A stretch of 40,000 nt of DNA from NCBI RefSeq assembly GCF_002285495.1, contig NZ_CP016786.1, forward strand, positions 155,001-195,000. The letters run 5' to 3'. The notes beneath the pieces were generated by a model. That model was not told where the DNA came from, did no database searches, and saw nothing but the letters and a program-made list of their open reading frames with translations. Both the position numbers and the translations under genes were made by a program. The number at the start of each line of letters is the position of its first letter. The first letter of the stretch is position 1. This document shows positions 7,398 through 16,146 of this stretch, one piece after another. The DNA comes from Clostridium isatidis (GTDB lineage: Bacteria; Bacillota; Clostridia; Clostridiales; Clostridiaceae).

Positions 7398-8821
7398 TGA
7401 AGAAAAAAAGTGTAATAAATAGATTTTTAATTGCATTTTCTTCTATTACCTTAATAATATTAATGATAATTGGCGGAATAATATCGGCTTGGTTTAGCAT
7501 AAGTTATTCAAAGCAAAAAAAAGAGCTTTTAAATAAACATTTAGAATTAATGGAAAGTTACATTGGTGAAATCTTTGAGGAAAATAGTGATTTTGCCTAT
7601 AATAAATTAAAAAATTCCATGGAAGTATTAAGCATATCCTTAAACATGGATACAATAATATTAGACAGGCAAGCTTATGTATATGCTGTATCTAATGATG
7701 AATTTAGCTATTTAAAATATAATAAATTTGAATTAGAAGATATTGATTTAAAAGAATTAACGCCAGAGGAAATAGCAGAAAGTCAATTTATATCTAAAAA
7801 TAATGAAAAGAAAAAATCATATATAAAGGCATTAATCAATAAGCAAGACTTAATAGGATATATATATATAGTTGAAGATAATAAACCAATAACTTATATA
7901 AAGAATTTATATTTTATAATTTGGGCTTTATTAGCTATAGCTTTTATTTTAATAAGTTTAGTAAGTTTTTATATTGCTAAAAAGACTATTAGAACGCCAA
8001 TAAAGAAAATCAATAATGCAGCTCAAAAAATTTCAAAGGGAGAGGTACAAAAAAGGATATACATAGATTCTCAAGATGAAATAGGAGAACTTGCAGAATC
8101 TTTTAACACTATGGCAGAGTCTATAGAAAGGGCAGATATTGTAAGAAGGGATTTTATATCAAATGTATCTCATGAACTTAGGTCACCAATAACATCTATA
8201 AAGGGATTTATAACAGGAATATTAGATGGAGTAATTCCAAAAGATAAAGAAAACTATTATTTAAATATTGTAAATGAAGAAATTCAAAGATTATCAAGAT
8301 TAGTAAGTGATTTATTAGATATATCTTCTTTAGAATCAGGTAAATTTAATTTAAATATTGTAAGTTTAGATATTAATGAGATTATTACCTTATGTATTTT
8401 AAATTTAGAAAGAAAGATAAAAGAAAAAAATATGAATGTTGAAGTCCTATTTAGCAATAGGCATGAATATTGCATAGCTGATAGAGATAGAATAATTCAA
8501 GTTGTTACAAATCTCCTTGAAAATGCTATAAAATATGGAGACAATGATGGAAAAATTAAAATAGAAACCTATCCTAAAGGAAATTTAGTTTATATTAGTG
8601 TATTTAATACAGGACCTACTATAGAAAAGGAAAATTTAAATAAGATATGGGAAAGATTTTATAAAAATGATAAATCAAGAACAAATAAAATAAGTACTGG
8701 ATTAGGACTTCCTATTGTTAGATTAATATTATGCCAACATAACCAAGACATATCTGTAGAAAACATTGAGGATAAGGGTGTTAAGTTTACTTTTACTTTA
8801 TCAAGACAAATTGATCAGTAA
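7397..8821 (+). CDS. membrane sensor histidine kinase
   Basis: This is a 474-residue kinase that most likely phosphorylates the adjacent response regulator. Order of parts: membrane segment 1 (about 10-33), an extracytoplasmic sensor region of about 140 residues (34-171) without a recognisable fold, membrane segment 2 (172-194), a HAMP linker (195-247), the dimerisation and phospho-acceptor helix with His259 in FISNVSHELRSPITS, then the ATPase domain with NLLENAIKYG (N box) and STGLGLPIV (G2 box). The residues needed for catalysis are all present. The start overlaps the regulator stop (TAATG), with AGGTG upstream. Only 21 nt separate it from the HtrA-like gene. The layout resembles PhoR/CssS-type envelope sensors; the signal is unknown. 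Confidence 0.93.
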   Translation: MKKKSVINRFLIAFSSITLIILMIIGGIISAWFSISYSKQKKELLNKHLELMESYIGEIFEENSDFAYNKLKNSMEVLSISLNMDTIILDRQAYVYAVSNDEFSYLKYNKFELEDIDLKELTPEEIAESQFISKNNEKKKSYIKALINKQDLIGYIYIVEDNKPITYIKNLYFIIWALLAIAFILISLVSFYIAKKTIRTPIKKINNAAQKISKGEVQKRIYIDSQDEIGELAESFNTMAESIERADIVRRDFISNVSHELRSPITSIKGFITGILDGVIPKDKENYYLNIVNEEIQRLSRLVSDLLDISSLESGKFNLNIVSLDINEIITLCILNLERKIKEKNMNVEVLFSNRHEYCIADRDRIIQVVTNLLENAIKYGDNDGKIKIETYPKGNLVYISVFNTGPTIEKENLNKIWERFYKNDKSRTNKISTGLGLPIVRLILCQHNQDISVENIEDKGVKFTFTLSRQIDQ

Positions 8822-8842
8822 ATAGTATTGGAGGGTAAAACT

Positions 8843-9976
8843 TTGAGAGATGATTTTAATAAAGAAATAAAAGATGAAGATTATTGTACTTATGAAGAAT
8901 TGCCTTCAATACATTTTAGAATAAGGGGAATAAGGAGAATTATTAATTTATTTACTAAGCTTTGCTTATTTATTTCTGTAATTGGAATATCAACTGTTAT
9001 ACTTACGGGAATTTCTATGAGGTATAAATATAATGAAGTTATGAAGCTTATCGAGCAGAAAATCCAAGGAGAAGATATGATTTTTGGCTATTCAGAAATA
9101 ATAAATAAGGTTAGTAATTCATTAGTAACCATTGGTGAGAAGGAAGAGAACTTAAAAAAGGGAACATATTTTAAGAATAATTCTACAGGTATAATAATAG
9201 ATAAATATGGTAAGATATTAACTAGTTATTCAAATATAAAAAATGTAGAAAATATATATGTAAAATTACCTATTAACAATTCTGAGCCAGTGATTGGAAA
9301 AATAATTATGGGAAATGAAGATTTAGATATAGCTATAATACAGGTTAATTTTGATGAAGAGTTAACTCCTATAAATTTTTCAAACTCAGAAGGAAACCTA
9401 ACTGGAAAAAGAATTGCATTAATAAGCAATGCTGTGGGAGACGATTATATAGACAGTATAATTCCCGGAATAGTAACTTCTACAAATAGAAACTTAACAA
9501 TAGAAGATAATGTAACTCCTCTTTTAGAACTTAACACAAATATAAATGAAATTAATTCTAGCGGAGCAATAGTTAATAATAAGGGAGAGCTTATTGGTGT
9601 TGCTAGTTATAAAATTACTAAAGAAATAAATAGAGAGGGTTTATATTATGGATTAGGCTTAAATGTAGTTAAGGAAATAATTAATTCAGTCAATGAAATA
9701 AAAGATATGTTAGGAATAGTTGAAGGCGGCTTTGTTAATAACGAAAATAATTCTAATGTATCAGGTTTTTATGTTGAAAGAATAGAGCAAGATAGTAATG
9801 CTTATAAATCAGGCTTAAGACCTACAGATATAATAATTTCTATAGAAAACACAGAAATAAAAAATATAAGTGATTTATATAGGGTATTAAATAATAATAA
9901 GGATAAAAAGATTATTAAATGCGATGTGCTAAAATATGGAGAGATAAAAGAAATAGAAATAAGAACTAATAATTAA
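8843..9976 (+). CDS. membrane-anchored HtrA-like protein with PDZ domain, catalytic His missing
   Basis: The 377-residue protein has a cytoplasmic N-terminus, one membrane segment (about 36-58), an outside trypsin-like domain (about 85-270) and a C-terminal PDZ domain (about 290-372). Against HtrA, the segment LELNTNINEINSSGAIVN aligns without gaps to the active-site serine region LQTDAAINPGNSGGPLVN, keeping the Ser (239) but losing two glycines. The Asp is kept (162, in LDIAIIQV). The His region TNNHVV is replaced by TSYSNI, putting Ser130 where His should be. A serine protease without its His should be inactive or nearly so, so this is probably a pseudoprotease that binds rather than cuts. 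I chose TTG 8843, 7 nt after GGAGGG. It is the third gene of the two-component operon. Confidence 0.85.
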   Translation: MRDDFNKEIKDEDYCTYEELPSIHFRIRGIRRIINLFTKLCLFISVIGISTVILTGISMRYKYNEVMKLIEQKIQGEDMIFGYSEIINKVSNSLVTIGEKEENLKKGTYFKNNSTGIIIDKYGKILTSYSNIKNVENIYVKLPINNSEPVIGKIIMGNEDLDIAIIQVNFDEELTPINFSNSEGNLTGKRIALISNAVGDDYIDSIIPGIVTSTNRNLTIEDNVTPLLELNTNINEINSSGAIVNNKGELIGVASYKITKEINREGLYYGLGLNVVKEIINSVNEIKDMLGIVEGGFVNNENNSNVSGFYVERIEQDSNAYKSGLRPTDIIISIENTEIKNISDLYRVLNNNKDKKIIKCDVLKYGEIKEIEIRTNN

Positions 9977-9989
9977 TAATTAATTTTCT

Positions 9990-10026
9990 AAAATTGCAGC
10001 TTTATTGTTAAGTTGCAATTTTATTT
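9990..10026 (+). terminator. rho-independent terminator after the HtrA-like gene
   Basis: A 13-bp stem with one G-U pair (9990-10002 with 10010-10022) around a 7-nt loop, followed by a T-rich tail. It separates the two-component operon from pth. Confidence 0.75.
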
Positions 10027-10032
10027 TAAATA

Positions 10033-10061
10033 CTTTTATTATTGTAAAAAAATAGTATAAT
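10033..10061 (+). promoter_or_regulatory. probable sigma-A promoter for pth-mfd
   Basis: A perfect TATAAT at 10056-10061 stands 34 bp before the pth start. The region 17 bp further up (CTTTTA, 10033-10038) is a poor -35, so the placement rests mainly on the -10 and on the terminator just upstream. Confidence 0.45.
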
Positions 10062-10095
10062 AATAACTATGTTACTAATCTAAGGAGGAAAAATA

Positions 10096-10671
10096 ATGTT
10101 CTTAATAGTGGGATTAGGAAATCCGGGAAAAGAATATGATAATACTAGACATAATATTGGTTTCGAAACTGTGGATTATATTGCAAATAAGTATAATATA
10201 GACATAAATAGGAAAAAATTTAAAGGTGTATGTGGAGAAGGTTTTATAAATAATACAAAGGTAATATTATTAAAACCTTCTACCTATATGAACTTAAGCG
10301 GCGAAAGCGTAGCTGAAGCTATGAATTTTTATAAGCTCAAAAATGAAGACCTAATAATAATTTATGATGATATTAGTTTAGAAGTTGGAAGATTAAGAAT
10401 AAGAGAAAAGGGAAGTGCTGGTGGACATAATGGAATAAAAAGTATAATAAGTAATTTATCCAGTGAAGCATTCCCAAGAATTAAAATAGGGGTAGGACAA
10501 CCTAAGGGAGATCTTGTATATCATGTTTTAGGAAAATTCAATAAAGAAGAGATGGAAATTCTTAAAGAAGTTGTTGAAGCTGCATCTGTTGGAGTAGAAA
10601 CTATTATTAAAGATGGTACAAAAGAAGCAATGAATAAGTTAAATGGGTTTAAAGCATCAAATATAGAGTAA
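10096..10671 (+). CDS. pth: peptidyl-tRNA hydrolase
   Basis: Pth cuts the ester bond of peptidyl-tRNAs dropped by ribosomes, recycling tRNA; it is essential in bacteria. The 191-residue protein starts with the family signature FLIVGLGNPGKEYDNTRHNIGF, carrying the catalytic His in TRHNIG and the Asn before it. It also has KPSTYMNLSGESV, the YDDISLEVGRLR segment with the catalytic Asp, and KGSAGGHNGIKSI. The start is fixed by AAGGAGG 7 nt upstream. It lies 17 bp before mfd, as a likely two-gene operon, matching the B. subtilis order (there called spoVC) apart from the missing small gene yabK. Confidence 0.97.
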   Translation: MFLIVGLGNPGKEYDNTRHNIGFETVDYIANKYNIDINRKKFKGVCGEGFINNTKVILLKPSTYMNLSGESVAEAMNFYKLKNEDLIIIYDDISLEVGRLRIREKGSAGGHNGIKSIISNLSSEAFPRIKIGVGQPKGDLVYHVLGKFNKEEMEILKEVVEAASVGVETIIKDGTKEAMNKLNGFKASNIE

Positions 10672-10688
10672 TTAAGGACGGTGTAGAT

Positions 10689-13600
10689 ATGAGGTTAAAG
10701 GGGGTATTAGAGCCCTTAAATAGTTATAATAATTTTAATAAGATATTAGAAAGCATAAAGGGAAAAAGATATCCAGTAAATATTAATGGATTATCGGAAT
10801 CTGGTAAAAGTTATATTATTTATAGCATTTATGAAAACATAGATTCCTCCTTAATAATATTTACAAATAGTGATATGGAAGCAAAGAATATATATGAGGA
10901 TTTAATATTCTATACAAATGATGTATATTATTTTCCTACTAAGGAAGTAGTTTTTTATAATGTAGATGCTATTTCTGGAGATTTAAGATGGGCAAGGTTA
11001 AAAGTTTTAAAAGAACTCTTAAATGATAATAAGAAAATAATAGTAACTTCAATTGATGCTTTAAGTTCTTGCTATGTACCTAAGGACTTATTTTTACAAT
11101 ATAATTTTAAATTAAAGGTAGATGATGAAATAGATTTCAAGGAACTTTCTAAAAGATTATTAGAAAGTGGCTATGAAAGAGTTGAAACAGTAGAAAGAAA
11201 GGGGCAATTTTCTTTAAGAGGGGGAATACTAGATGTATATCCTCCAATATCAACTTATCCATATAGGGTGGAGCTTTTTGGAGATACAATAGAGTCAATA
11301 AGAATATTTAACACAGAATCTCAAAGAAGCATAGAAAAGGTAAATGAACTAGAAATTTTTCCAGCGAAAGAAATTATATTAACTGAAGAATCAGTAGCTC
11401 TAGGAAGAAGAAATATTTTAGATGAATTAGATGAACTAAGAGAAAAATTAGGGTCAAGGGATGAAAAGTTTATAAAATTAGAAAGTATAGTGAGATCAAA
11501 TATAGAATCTTTAAATGAAAGCTTAACCTTTGAAACTATAGATAGTTATTTGCCTTATTTCTATAATAAGCCGGATAGCTTCTTTAATTATGTAGAAAAC
11601 TATTTATTTATTGTAGATGATGTTAAAAAGACTGAGGGAAAAATAGATAGTATATATTTTGAGTTTAAAGAAAATTATGAAGCCTTTTTATTAAGAGGAG
11701 GAATATTACCATCTCAAAATAAGTTATTAATTGATAAAGAAGAGTTGATTGTAAAACTTGAAAAGGAAGAAGTAGTTACATTAGATATTTTTGAAACTAA
11801 TAATAAAATTTTAAGTCCTATAGATAAATATTTTATTAATCAAACAACTTTAAGCAGTTATCAAGGACAGTTAGATTATTTAATAGAGGATATTAAGGAA
11901 AAAAAGAAAAATGGGTATAAAACCTTGATATTATCAGGTACGAGAGCAAGGGGAGAAAGATTAGTAAAGACCTTAAGGGAAAGAGAAATAGAAAGCTCCT
12001 ATAAAGAAGATATTAAAGAGATACAATTTGGAGAAGTAGTTATTACTTTTGGTAATCTTTTAAAAGGTTTTGAATATCCAGATTTAAAATTATGCATAAT
12101 TTCAGATAAAGATGTTTTTGGAGAAGCAAAAAGAAAGATTCCCAAAAGATTAAGTAAACAAAAAGGTATTGCTAAGATAAAGAGTTTTACTGACCTTAAG
12201 CCTGGAGACTATGTAGTACATGTAAATCATGGTGTTGGGGTATATAAAGGAATAAAGCAAATAGAAGTTGATGGACATAAAAGAGATTATTTAGATATTG
12301 TTTATGATAAGGGAGATAAGCTTTATGTTCCTGTAGATCAAATGGACTTAGTTCAAAAGTTTATAGGAGCAGAAGGTAAAAAAACTAAGGTAAATAAACT
12401 TGGAGGATCTGAGTGGGCTAAGGCTAAAACTAAGGTTAAGAATTCCATAAATGAAATAGCACAAGACTTAGTCAAGCTATATGCAGCAAGATCTACTATT
12501 AAGGGATATAAATTTAGCAAGGATACTGAATGGCAAAAACAATTTGAAGATGAATTTCCTTATGAAGAAACTCCAGATCAATTAACTTCACTAGCAGAAA
12601 TTAAAGCCGATATGGAATCAGATAAGCCTATGGATAGACTTCTTTGTGGAGATGTTGGCTATGGAAAAACTGAAGTTGCTTTTAGAGCTGCTTTTAAGGC
12701 TGTTATGGATGGAAAGCAGGTAGCATTTTTAGTGCCTACAACTATTTTAGCAGAGCAACATTATAAGAATATGTTAAAAAGATTTTCTGATTTCCCAGTA
12801 AGAATTGATATGGTAAGTAGGTTTAGAAGTGCTAAGGAACAAAAGGCGACCCTTAAAGCTGTTAAGGAAGGTAATGTGGATGTACTTGTGGGAACCCATA
12901 GATTAGTTTCTAAAGATGTTGTTTTTAAGGATTTGGGTCTTTTAATAATTGATGAGGAGCAAAGATTTGGAGTTTCCCAAAAGGAGAAAATAAAACAGCT
13001 TAAAAAGAATGTTGATGTTCTTACTTTAAGCGCAACACCTATTCCAAGAACTTTACATATGTCTCTAACTGGAGCTAGAGATATATCAGTAATAGAAACA
13101 CCACCAGAAGAAAGATATCCTATTCAAACATATGTTGTAGAACAAAATGATCAGCTTGTACGAGATGCTATATTAAGAGAAGTTAATAGAGGTGGCCAAG
13201 TTTATTATGTCTATAATAGAGTTGAAACTATAGAGGATATGGCTAAATATATCAGTGATTTAGTTCCGGAATGTAGAGTTGGAATAATTCATGGTAAAAT
13301 GACAGAAAAGCAACTTGAAAAAGAAATGATGGAATTTATGAATCATAACTATGATATACTTGTATGTACCACAATAATAGAAACAGGTATAGATATACCA
13401 AATGTTAATACAATGATAGTTCATGATTCAGATAAAATGGGATTATCCCAGCTATATCAATTAAGAGGAAGAGTTGGTAGATCAAATAGAATAGCATATG
13501 CTTACTTTATGTATACAAAAGACAAAATATTAACAGAAGTTGCAGAGAAAAGACTAAAAGCCTTAAGAGATTTTACTGAGTTAGGATCAGGTTTTAAAAT

Positions 13601-14198
13601 TGCTATGAGGGACCTTGAAATAAGAGGTGCTGGAAATATGATGGGGTCAGCTCAGCACGGGCATATGGCAGTTATAGGCTATGATTTATATTGTAGAATG
13701 TTAGAAGATACAATTAAGCTTATTAAGGGAGAAATAGAAGAAGAACCTATTGAAACATCAGTTGAATTAAAAGTAAATGCTTATATTCCAGGAACTTATA
13801 TAGAAGATGAAATGCAGAAAATAGAAATTTATAAGAAGATAGCAGCTATAGAAAGCATAGATGACTATATGGATATAAAAGAAGAGTTAGAGGATAGATA
13901 CTCAGATATTCCAGAACCTGTATATAATTTAATGGATATAGCTTATATAAAGAGTAAGGCCAAGGCTCTTTCTATTGAAGAAATAAAAGAAATTGAAAAA
14001 GAAGTAAGGTTTATATTTAAAGAAAGTGTTAAGAACTTAAATCAAATTTATAAATATTTACTAGAAAATTATAAAGACTTAATATTGTTGAGTTTTGAAG
14101 AAAAGCCATACTTTTCAATTAAGACTATAGAAATAAAAAAGGATGGTATCTTAGGCTTTTATAAGAAGATCCTAGAAGATTTAACAAAAGATAAGTAA
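10689..14198 (+). CDS. mfd: transcription-repair coupling factor
   Basis: Mfd is an ATP-driven translocase that pushes stalled RNA polymerase off DNA lesions and recruits UvrA for repair. At 1169 residues it is full length. Order: the UvrB-like N-terminal module lacking helicase function (about 1-350), the RNA polymerase interaction domain starting at GDYVVHVNHGVGVYKGI, the RecG-like motor with Walker A GDVGYGKT (654-661), Walker B DEEQ (about 754), SATPIPRTL, and the translocation motif QLRGRVGRS, then the C-terminal autoinhibitory domain. The ATG at 10689 has AAGGACGGTG upstream and sits 17 bp after pth. No truncation or frameshift is visible. Confidence 0.97.
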   Translation: MRLKGVLEPLNSYNNFNKILESIKGKRYPVNINGLSESGKSYIIYSIYENIDSSLIIFTNSDMEAKNIYEDLIFYTNDVYYFPTKEVVFYNVDAISGDLRWARLKVLKELLNDNKKIIVTSIDALSSCYVPKDLFLQYNFKLKVDDEIDFKELSKRLLESGYERVETVERKGQFSLRGGILDVYPPISTYPYRVELFGDTIESIRIFNTESQRSIEKVNELEIFPAKEIILTEESVALGRRNILDELDELREKLGSRDEKFIKLESIVRSNIESLNESLTFETIDSYLPYFYNKPDSFFNYVENYLFIVDDVKKTEGKIDSIYFEFKENYEAFLLRGGILPSQNKLLIDKEELIVKLEKEEVVTLDIFETNNKILSPIDKYFINQTTLSSYQGQLDYLIEDIKEKKKNGYKTLILSGTRARGERLVKTLREREIESSYKEDIKEIQFGEVVITFGNLLKGFEYPDLKLCIISDKDVFGEAKRKIPKRLSKQKGIAKIKSFTDLKPGDYVVHVNHGVGVYKGIKQIEVDGHKRDYLDIVYDKGDKLYVPVDQMDLVQKFIGAEGKKTKVNKLGGSEWAKAKTKVKNSINEIAQDLVKLYAARSTIKGYKFSKDTEWQKQFEDEFPYEETPDQLTSLAEIKADMESDKPMDRLLCGDVGYGKTEVAFRAAFKAVMDGKQVAFLVPTTILAEQHYKNMLKRFSDFPVRIDMVSRFRSAKEQKATLKAVKEGNVDVLVGTHRLVSKDVVFKDLGLLIIDEEQRFGVSQKEKIKQLKKNVDVLTLSATPIPRTLHMSLTGARDISVIETPPEERYPIQTYVVEQNDQLVRDAILREVNRGGQVYYVYNRVETIEDMAKYISDLVPECRVGIIHGKMTEKQLEKEMMEFMNHNYDILVCTTIIETGIDIPNVNTMIVHDSDKMGLSQLYQLRGRVGRSNRIAYAYFMYTKDKILTEVAEKRLKALRDFTELGSGFKIAMRDLEIRGAGNMMGSAQHGHMAVIGYDLYCRMLEDTIKLIKGEIEEEPIETSVELKVNAYIPGTYIEDEMQKIEIYKKIAAIESIDDYMDIKEELEDRYSDIPEPVYNLMDIAYIKSKAKALSIEEIKEIEKEVRFIFKESVKNLNQIYKYLLENYKDLILLSFEEKPYFSIKTIEIKKDGILGFYKKILEDLTKDK

Positions 14199-14213
14199 AA
14201 TATTTTATATAAA

Positions 14214-14242
14214 TTGAATAATTGTCACAGAATTGATATACT
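14214..14242 (+). promoter_or_regulatory. sigma-A promoter for the PrsA-like gene
   Basis: TTGAAT at 14214-14219, 17-bp spacer, TATACT at 14237-14242. It starts 15 bp after the mfd stop codon and leaves a leader of about 45 nt before the TTG start at 14295, so the foldase can be made separately from mfd. Confidence 0.6.
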
Positions 14243-14294
14243 TTTTATGTATAATCGTAATAGACTAAATTTAACGAGAAATGAGGGAACATCA

Positions 14295-15275
14295 TTGATT
14301 AAAATTAATAAAATTTTAGCTGCAGGAGCTTTAAGCATATTTGCTTTTTCAGCAGTAGGATGTAATATGATAGCAAAAACACCAGAAGCTATAGCAAACA
14401 CAGTTGTAGCTAAAGTTGGAGATTTAAAAGTAACTAAAGGGGAAGTAGAAGAAGTAGCAGGTCCAGTTTTAGAACAATATTATGGTGAAGATTATGAATC
14501 TAATACTGAGGCTGCAGAAACAGTGAAAAATTTCAGAACTCAAGCCTTAAATTTATTAGTTGAACAAAAATTATTAGAAATAAAAGCCAAGGAAATGAAC
14601 ATTTTACCTACAGATGAAGAAATTAATAAAGAAGTAAATGAATATCTTGAAAGTATGCAAGAAACTTATGGTGGAGAAGAAGGCTTCAATAGTGCTTTAG
14701 AACAAGCGGGATTAACTTTAGAAGAATATAAAGAAAACCTTACAAAAAATATAAGAATGCAATTAATATCAGAAAAGGTTACAGATGATATGTTTAAAGA
14801 TATAACTGTAGCTGATGAAGAAATTAAAACTTATTACAATGAGAATACTGACTCATTTAAAAGTGCTACAGTATCTCATATTCTAGTTAGTGATGAGGCA
14901 AAAGCCAATGAATTAAGAGAAAGAGCTTTAAAAGGTGAAGATTTTGCTACATTAGCAAAGGAAAATTCAGAAGATACTGGAACCAAAGAAAAGGGTGGAA
15001 GCCTTGGAACAGTGACTTATGATTCCACACAATATGTAACTGAATTTATGACAGCTGTAAAAGCTCTTAAAGAAGGGGAAATATCTGAACCTGTAAAGAG
15101 TACTTATGGATATCATATAATAAAAGCTGAAAATGTTAAGGTTGATAGTCTTGAAGATAAAAAAGAAGAAATAAAAACTACTTTAGAAAATGAAAAGAAA
15201 AATGAATTATATACAACTAAAATAGAAGAGTGGAAAGAACAATATAAAGTTAAAACTTATGAAGGAAGACTTTAA
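14295..15275 (+). CDS. prsA: PrsA-like lipoprotein peptidyl-prolyl isomerase (parvulin type)
   Basis: This is an extracytoplasmic foldase that helps secreted proteins fold after export. The N-terminus is a lipoprotein signal: MIKINK, a hydrophobic stretch, and the lipobox SAVGC with lipidated Cys23. A SurA-like helical region follows (about 40-190), then a parvulin domain (about 195-290) with SHILVSDEAKANEL, KGGSLGTV and STYGYHIIK, and a charged tail. The start is the TTG at 14295, with GAGGGAA upstream; starting at the upstream in-frame TTG (14214) would put 27 polar residues before the signal peptide. The final length is 326 residues. It has its own promoter. The symbol follows the family; clostridia often carry several paralogues, so equivalence to B. 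subtilis prsA is not proven. Confidence 0.88.
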   Translation: MIKINKILAAGALSIFAFSAVGCNMIAKTPEAIANTVVAKVGDLKVTKGEVEEVAGPVLEQYYGEDYESNTEAAETVKNFRTQALNLLVEQKLLEIKAKEMNILPTDEEINKEVNEYLESMQETYGGEEGFNSALEQAGLTLEEYKENLTKNIRMQLISEKVTDDMFKDITVADEEIKTYYNENTDSFKSATVSHILVSDEAKANELRERALKGEDFATLAKENSEDTGTKEKGGSLGTVTYDSTQYVTEFMTAVKALKEGEISEPVKSTYGYHIIKAENVKVDSLEDKKEEIKTTLENEKKNELYTTKIEEWKEQYKVKTYEGRL

Positions 15276-15278
15276 TCA

Positions 15279-15365
15279 GTGCACAGTTGTTAGTTCACAG
15301 TGTACAGTTTAGGTAGATTTTCAGGTTTAGCTGAAAATAGATAAAAATAAATAAGGAATTAAGAC
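15279..15365. repeat. clostridial-type CACAGTT/ACAGTGTACAGTT intergenic repeat
   Basis: Just after the prsA stop lie overlapping imperfect copies of GTGCACAGTT, TTAGTTCACAGT and GTACAGTT, then TTTCAGGTTTAGCTGAAAAT, which forms a small hairpin (TTTTCAG/CTGAAAA). The same pattern, direct repeats followed by an AGCTGAAAAT-like hairpin, recurs near 27080. It appears non-coding; together with the terminator and promoter below it accounts for the 298-bp gap to spoVT. Confidence 0.4.
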
Positions 15366-15377
15366 ACCTTGAGTGTT

Positions 15378-15408
15378 AAAAACTGCTAGCTTCTGTTAGC
15401 AGTTTTTT
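15378..15408 (+). terminator. rho-independent terminator after prsA
   Basis: An 11-bp stem (15378-15388 with 15397-15407), loop of 8 nt, six T residues, then a further T-rich stretch. Confidence 0.85.
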
Positions 15409-15477
15409 GTTTTTATTTATTACTTTTTATTGCTAGTTTTTAATTATAAAAACCAGATAATGATTTGATTTTATCAA

Positions 15478-15506
15478 TTGAATAAATTTGCCTTTATGTG
15501 TATAAA
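15478..15506 (+). promoter_or_regulatory. promoter for spoVT
   Basis: TTGAAT at 15478-15483 and TATAAA at 15501-15506 with a 17-bp spacer fit sigma-A. The same bases also read TGAATA with a loose match to the sigma-F/G type -10 (TATAAAA for CATAMTA), so forespore control, known for B. subtilis spoVT, is possible but not shown. Confidence 0.5.
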
Positions 15507-15573
15507 ATTTCTAAGAAGTCAAATAATAATAGTGCAACTAATTATTATTAAAGTAAGGAGGTATCTCATAATA

Positions 15574-16122
15574 ATGAAAGCTACAGGTATTGTAAGACGT
15601 ATAGATGATTTAGGTAGAGTTGTAATACCAAAGGAAATCAGAAGAACTTTGAGAATTAGAGAAGGAGATCCATTGGAAATCTTTACTGATAGAGAAGGTG
15701 GAGTTATTCTGAAGAAATACTCACCTATTGGAGAATTAACTGATTTTTCAAAGGAATATGCTGAAAGTTTACATCAATCAATAGGACATAGTGTTTTAAT
15801 AGCTGATAAGGATGCTTTTATATCAGTTAGTGGATCACCAAAAAGAGATTATATGGAAAGAAAGGTAAGCAGCGAACTTGAAAAAATAATGGAAGAAAGA
15901 AAGGCTGTTATTATAACAGACGAAGCTAAAACTATTCCGTTACATAATGATGAAGAAAAAGGAAAGTATACTAGCCAGGTTATTGCACCAATAATAGCAG
16001 AAGGTGATGCTATTGGAGCTGTAATAATATTAGCCAAGCAAGATAATGAAAAATTAGGTGAAGTAGAGCTTAAATTAGCAGAAACTGCTGCAGCTTTCTT
16101 AGGAAAACAAATGGAACAATAA
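15574..16122 (+). CDS. spoVT: stage V sporulation transcription regulator SpoVT
   Basis: SpoVT is an AbrB-type DNA-binding protein that tunes late forespore genes; in B. subtilis it adjusts sigma-G targets. The first 50 residues are the swapped-hairpin AbrB domain (MKATGIVRRIDDLGRVVIPK, TLRIREGDPLEIF), and the C-terminal two thirds form a GAF-like domain (QSIGHSVLIADKDAF to the end). I start it at ATG 15574, after AAGGAGG, giving 182 residues, close to the 178 of B. subtilis; longer in-frame starts upstream add 32 residues unlike the family. It is followed by a SpoVB-like flippase and mazG, the same order as B. subtilis spoVT-yabM-yabN. Confidence 0.95.
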   Translation: MKATGIVRRIDDLGRVVIPKEIRRTLRIREGDPLEIFTDREGGVILKKYSPIGELTDFSKEYAESLHQSIGHSVLIADKDAFISVSGSPKRDYMERKVSSELEKIMEERKAVIITDEAKTIPLHNDEEKGKYTSQVIAPIIAEGDAIGAVIILAKQDNEKLGEVELKLAETAAAFLGKQMEQ

Positions 16123-16146
16123 AAATAAGCTTAAAAAATAAGTAAT

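Noticed and set aside
14214..14294. Longer N-terminus for the PrsA-like protein
   Set aside because: It would put 27 residues before a lipoprotein signal peptide and overlaps the promoter hexamers; TTG 14295 has its own ribosome binding site.
15478..15573. Longer N-terminus for SpoVT
   Set aside because: The added residues do not fit the AbrB-type start, while ATG 15574 has a perfect AAGGAGG and gives the family length.
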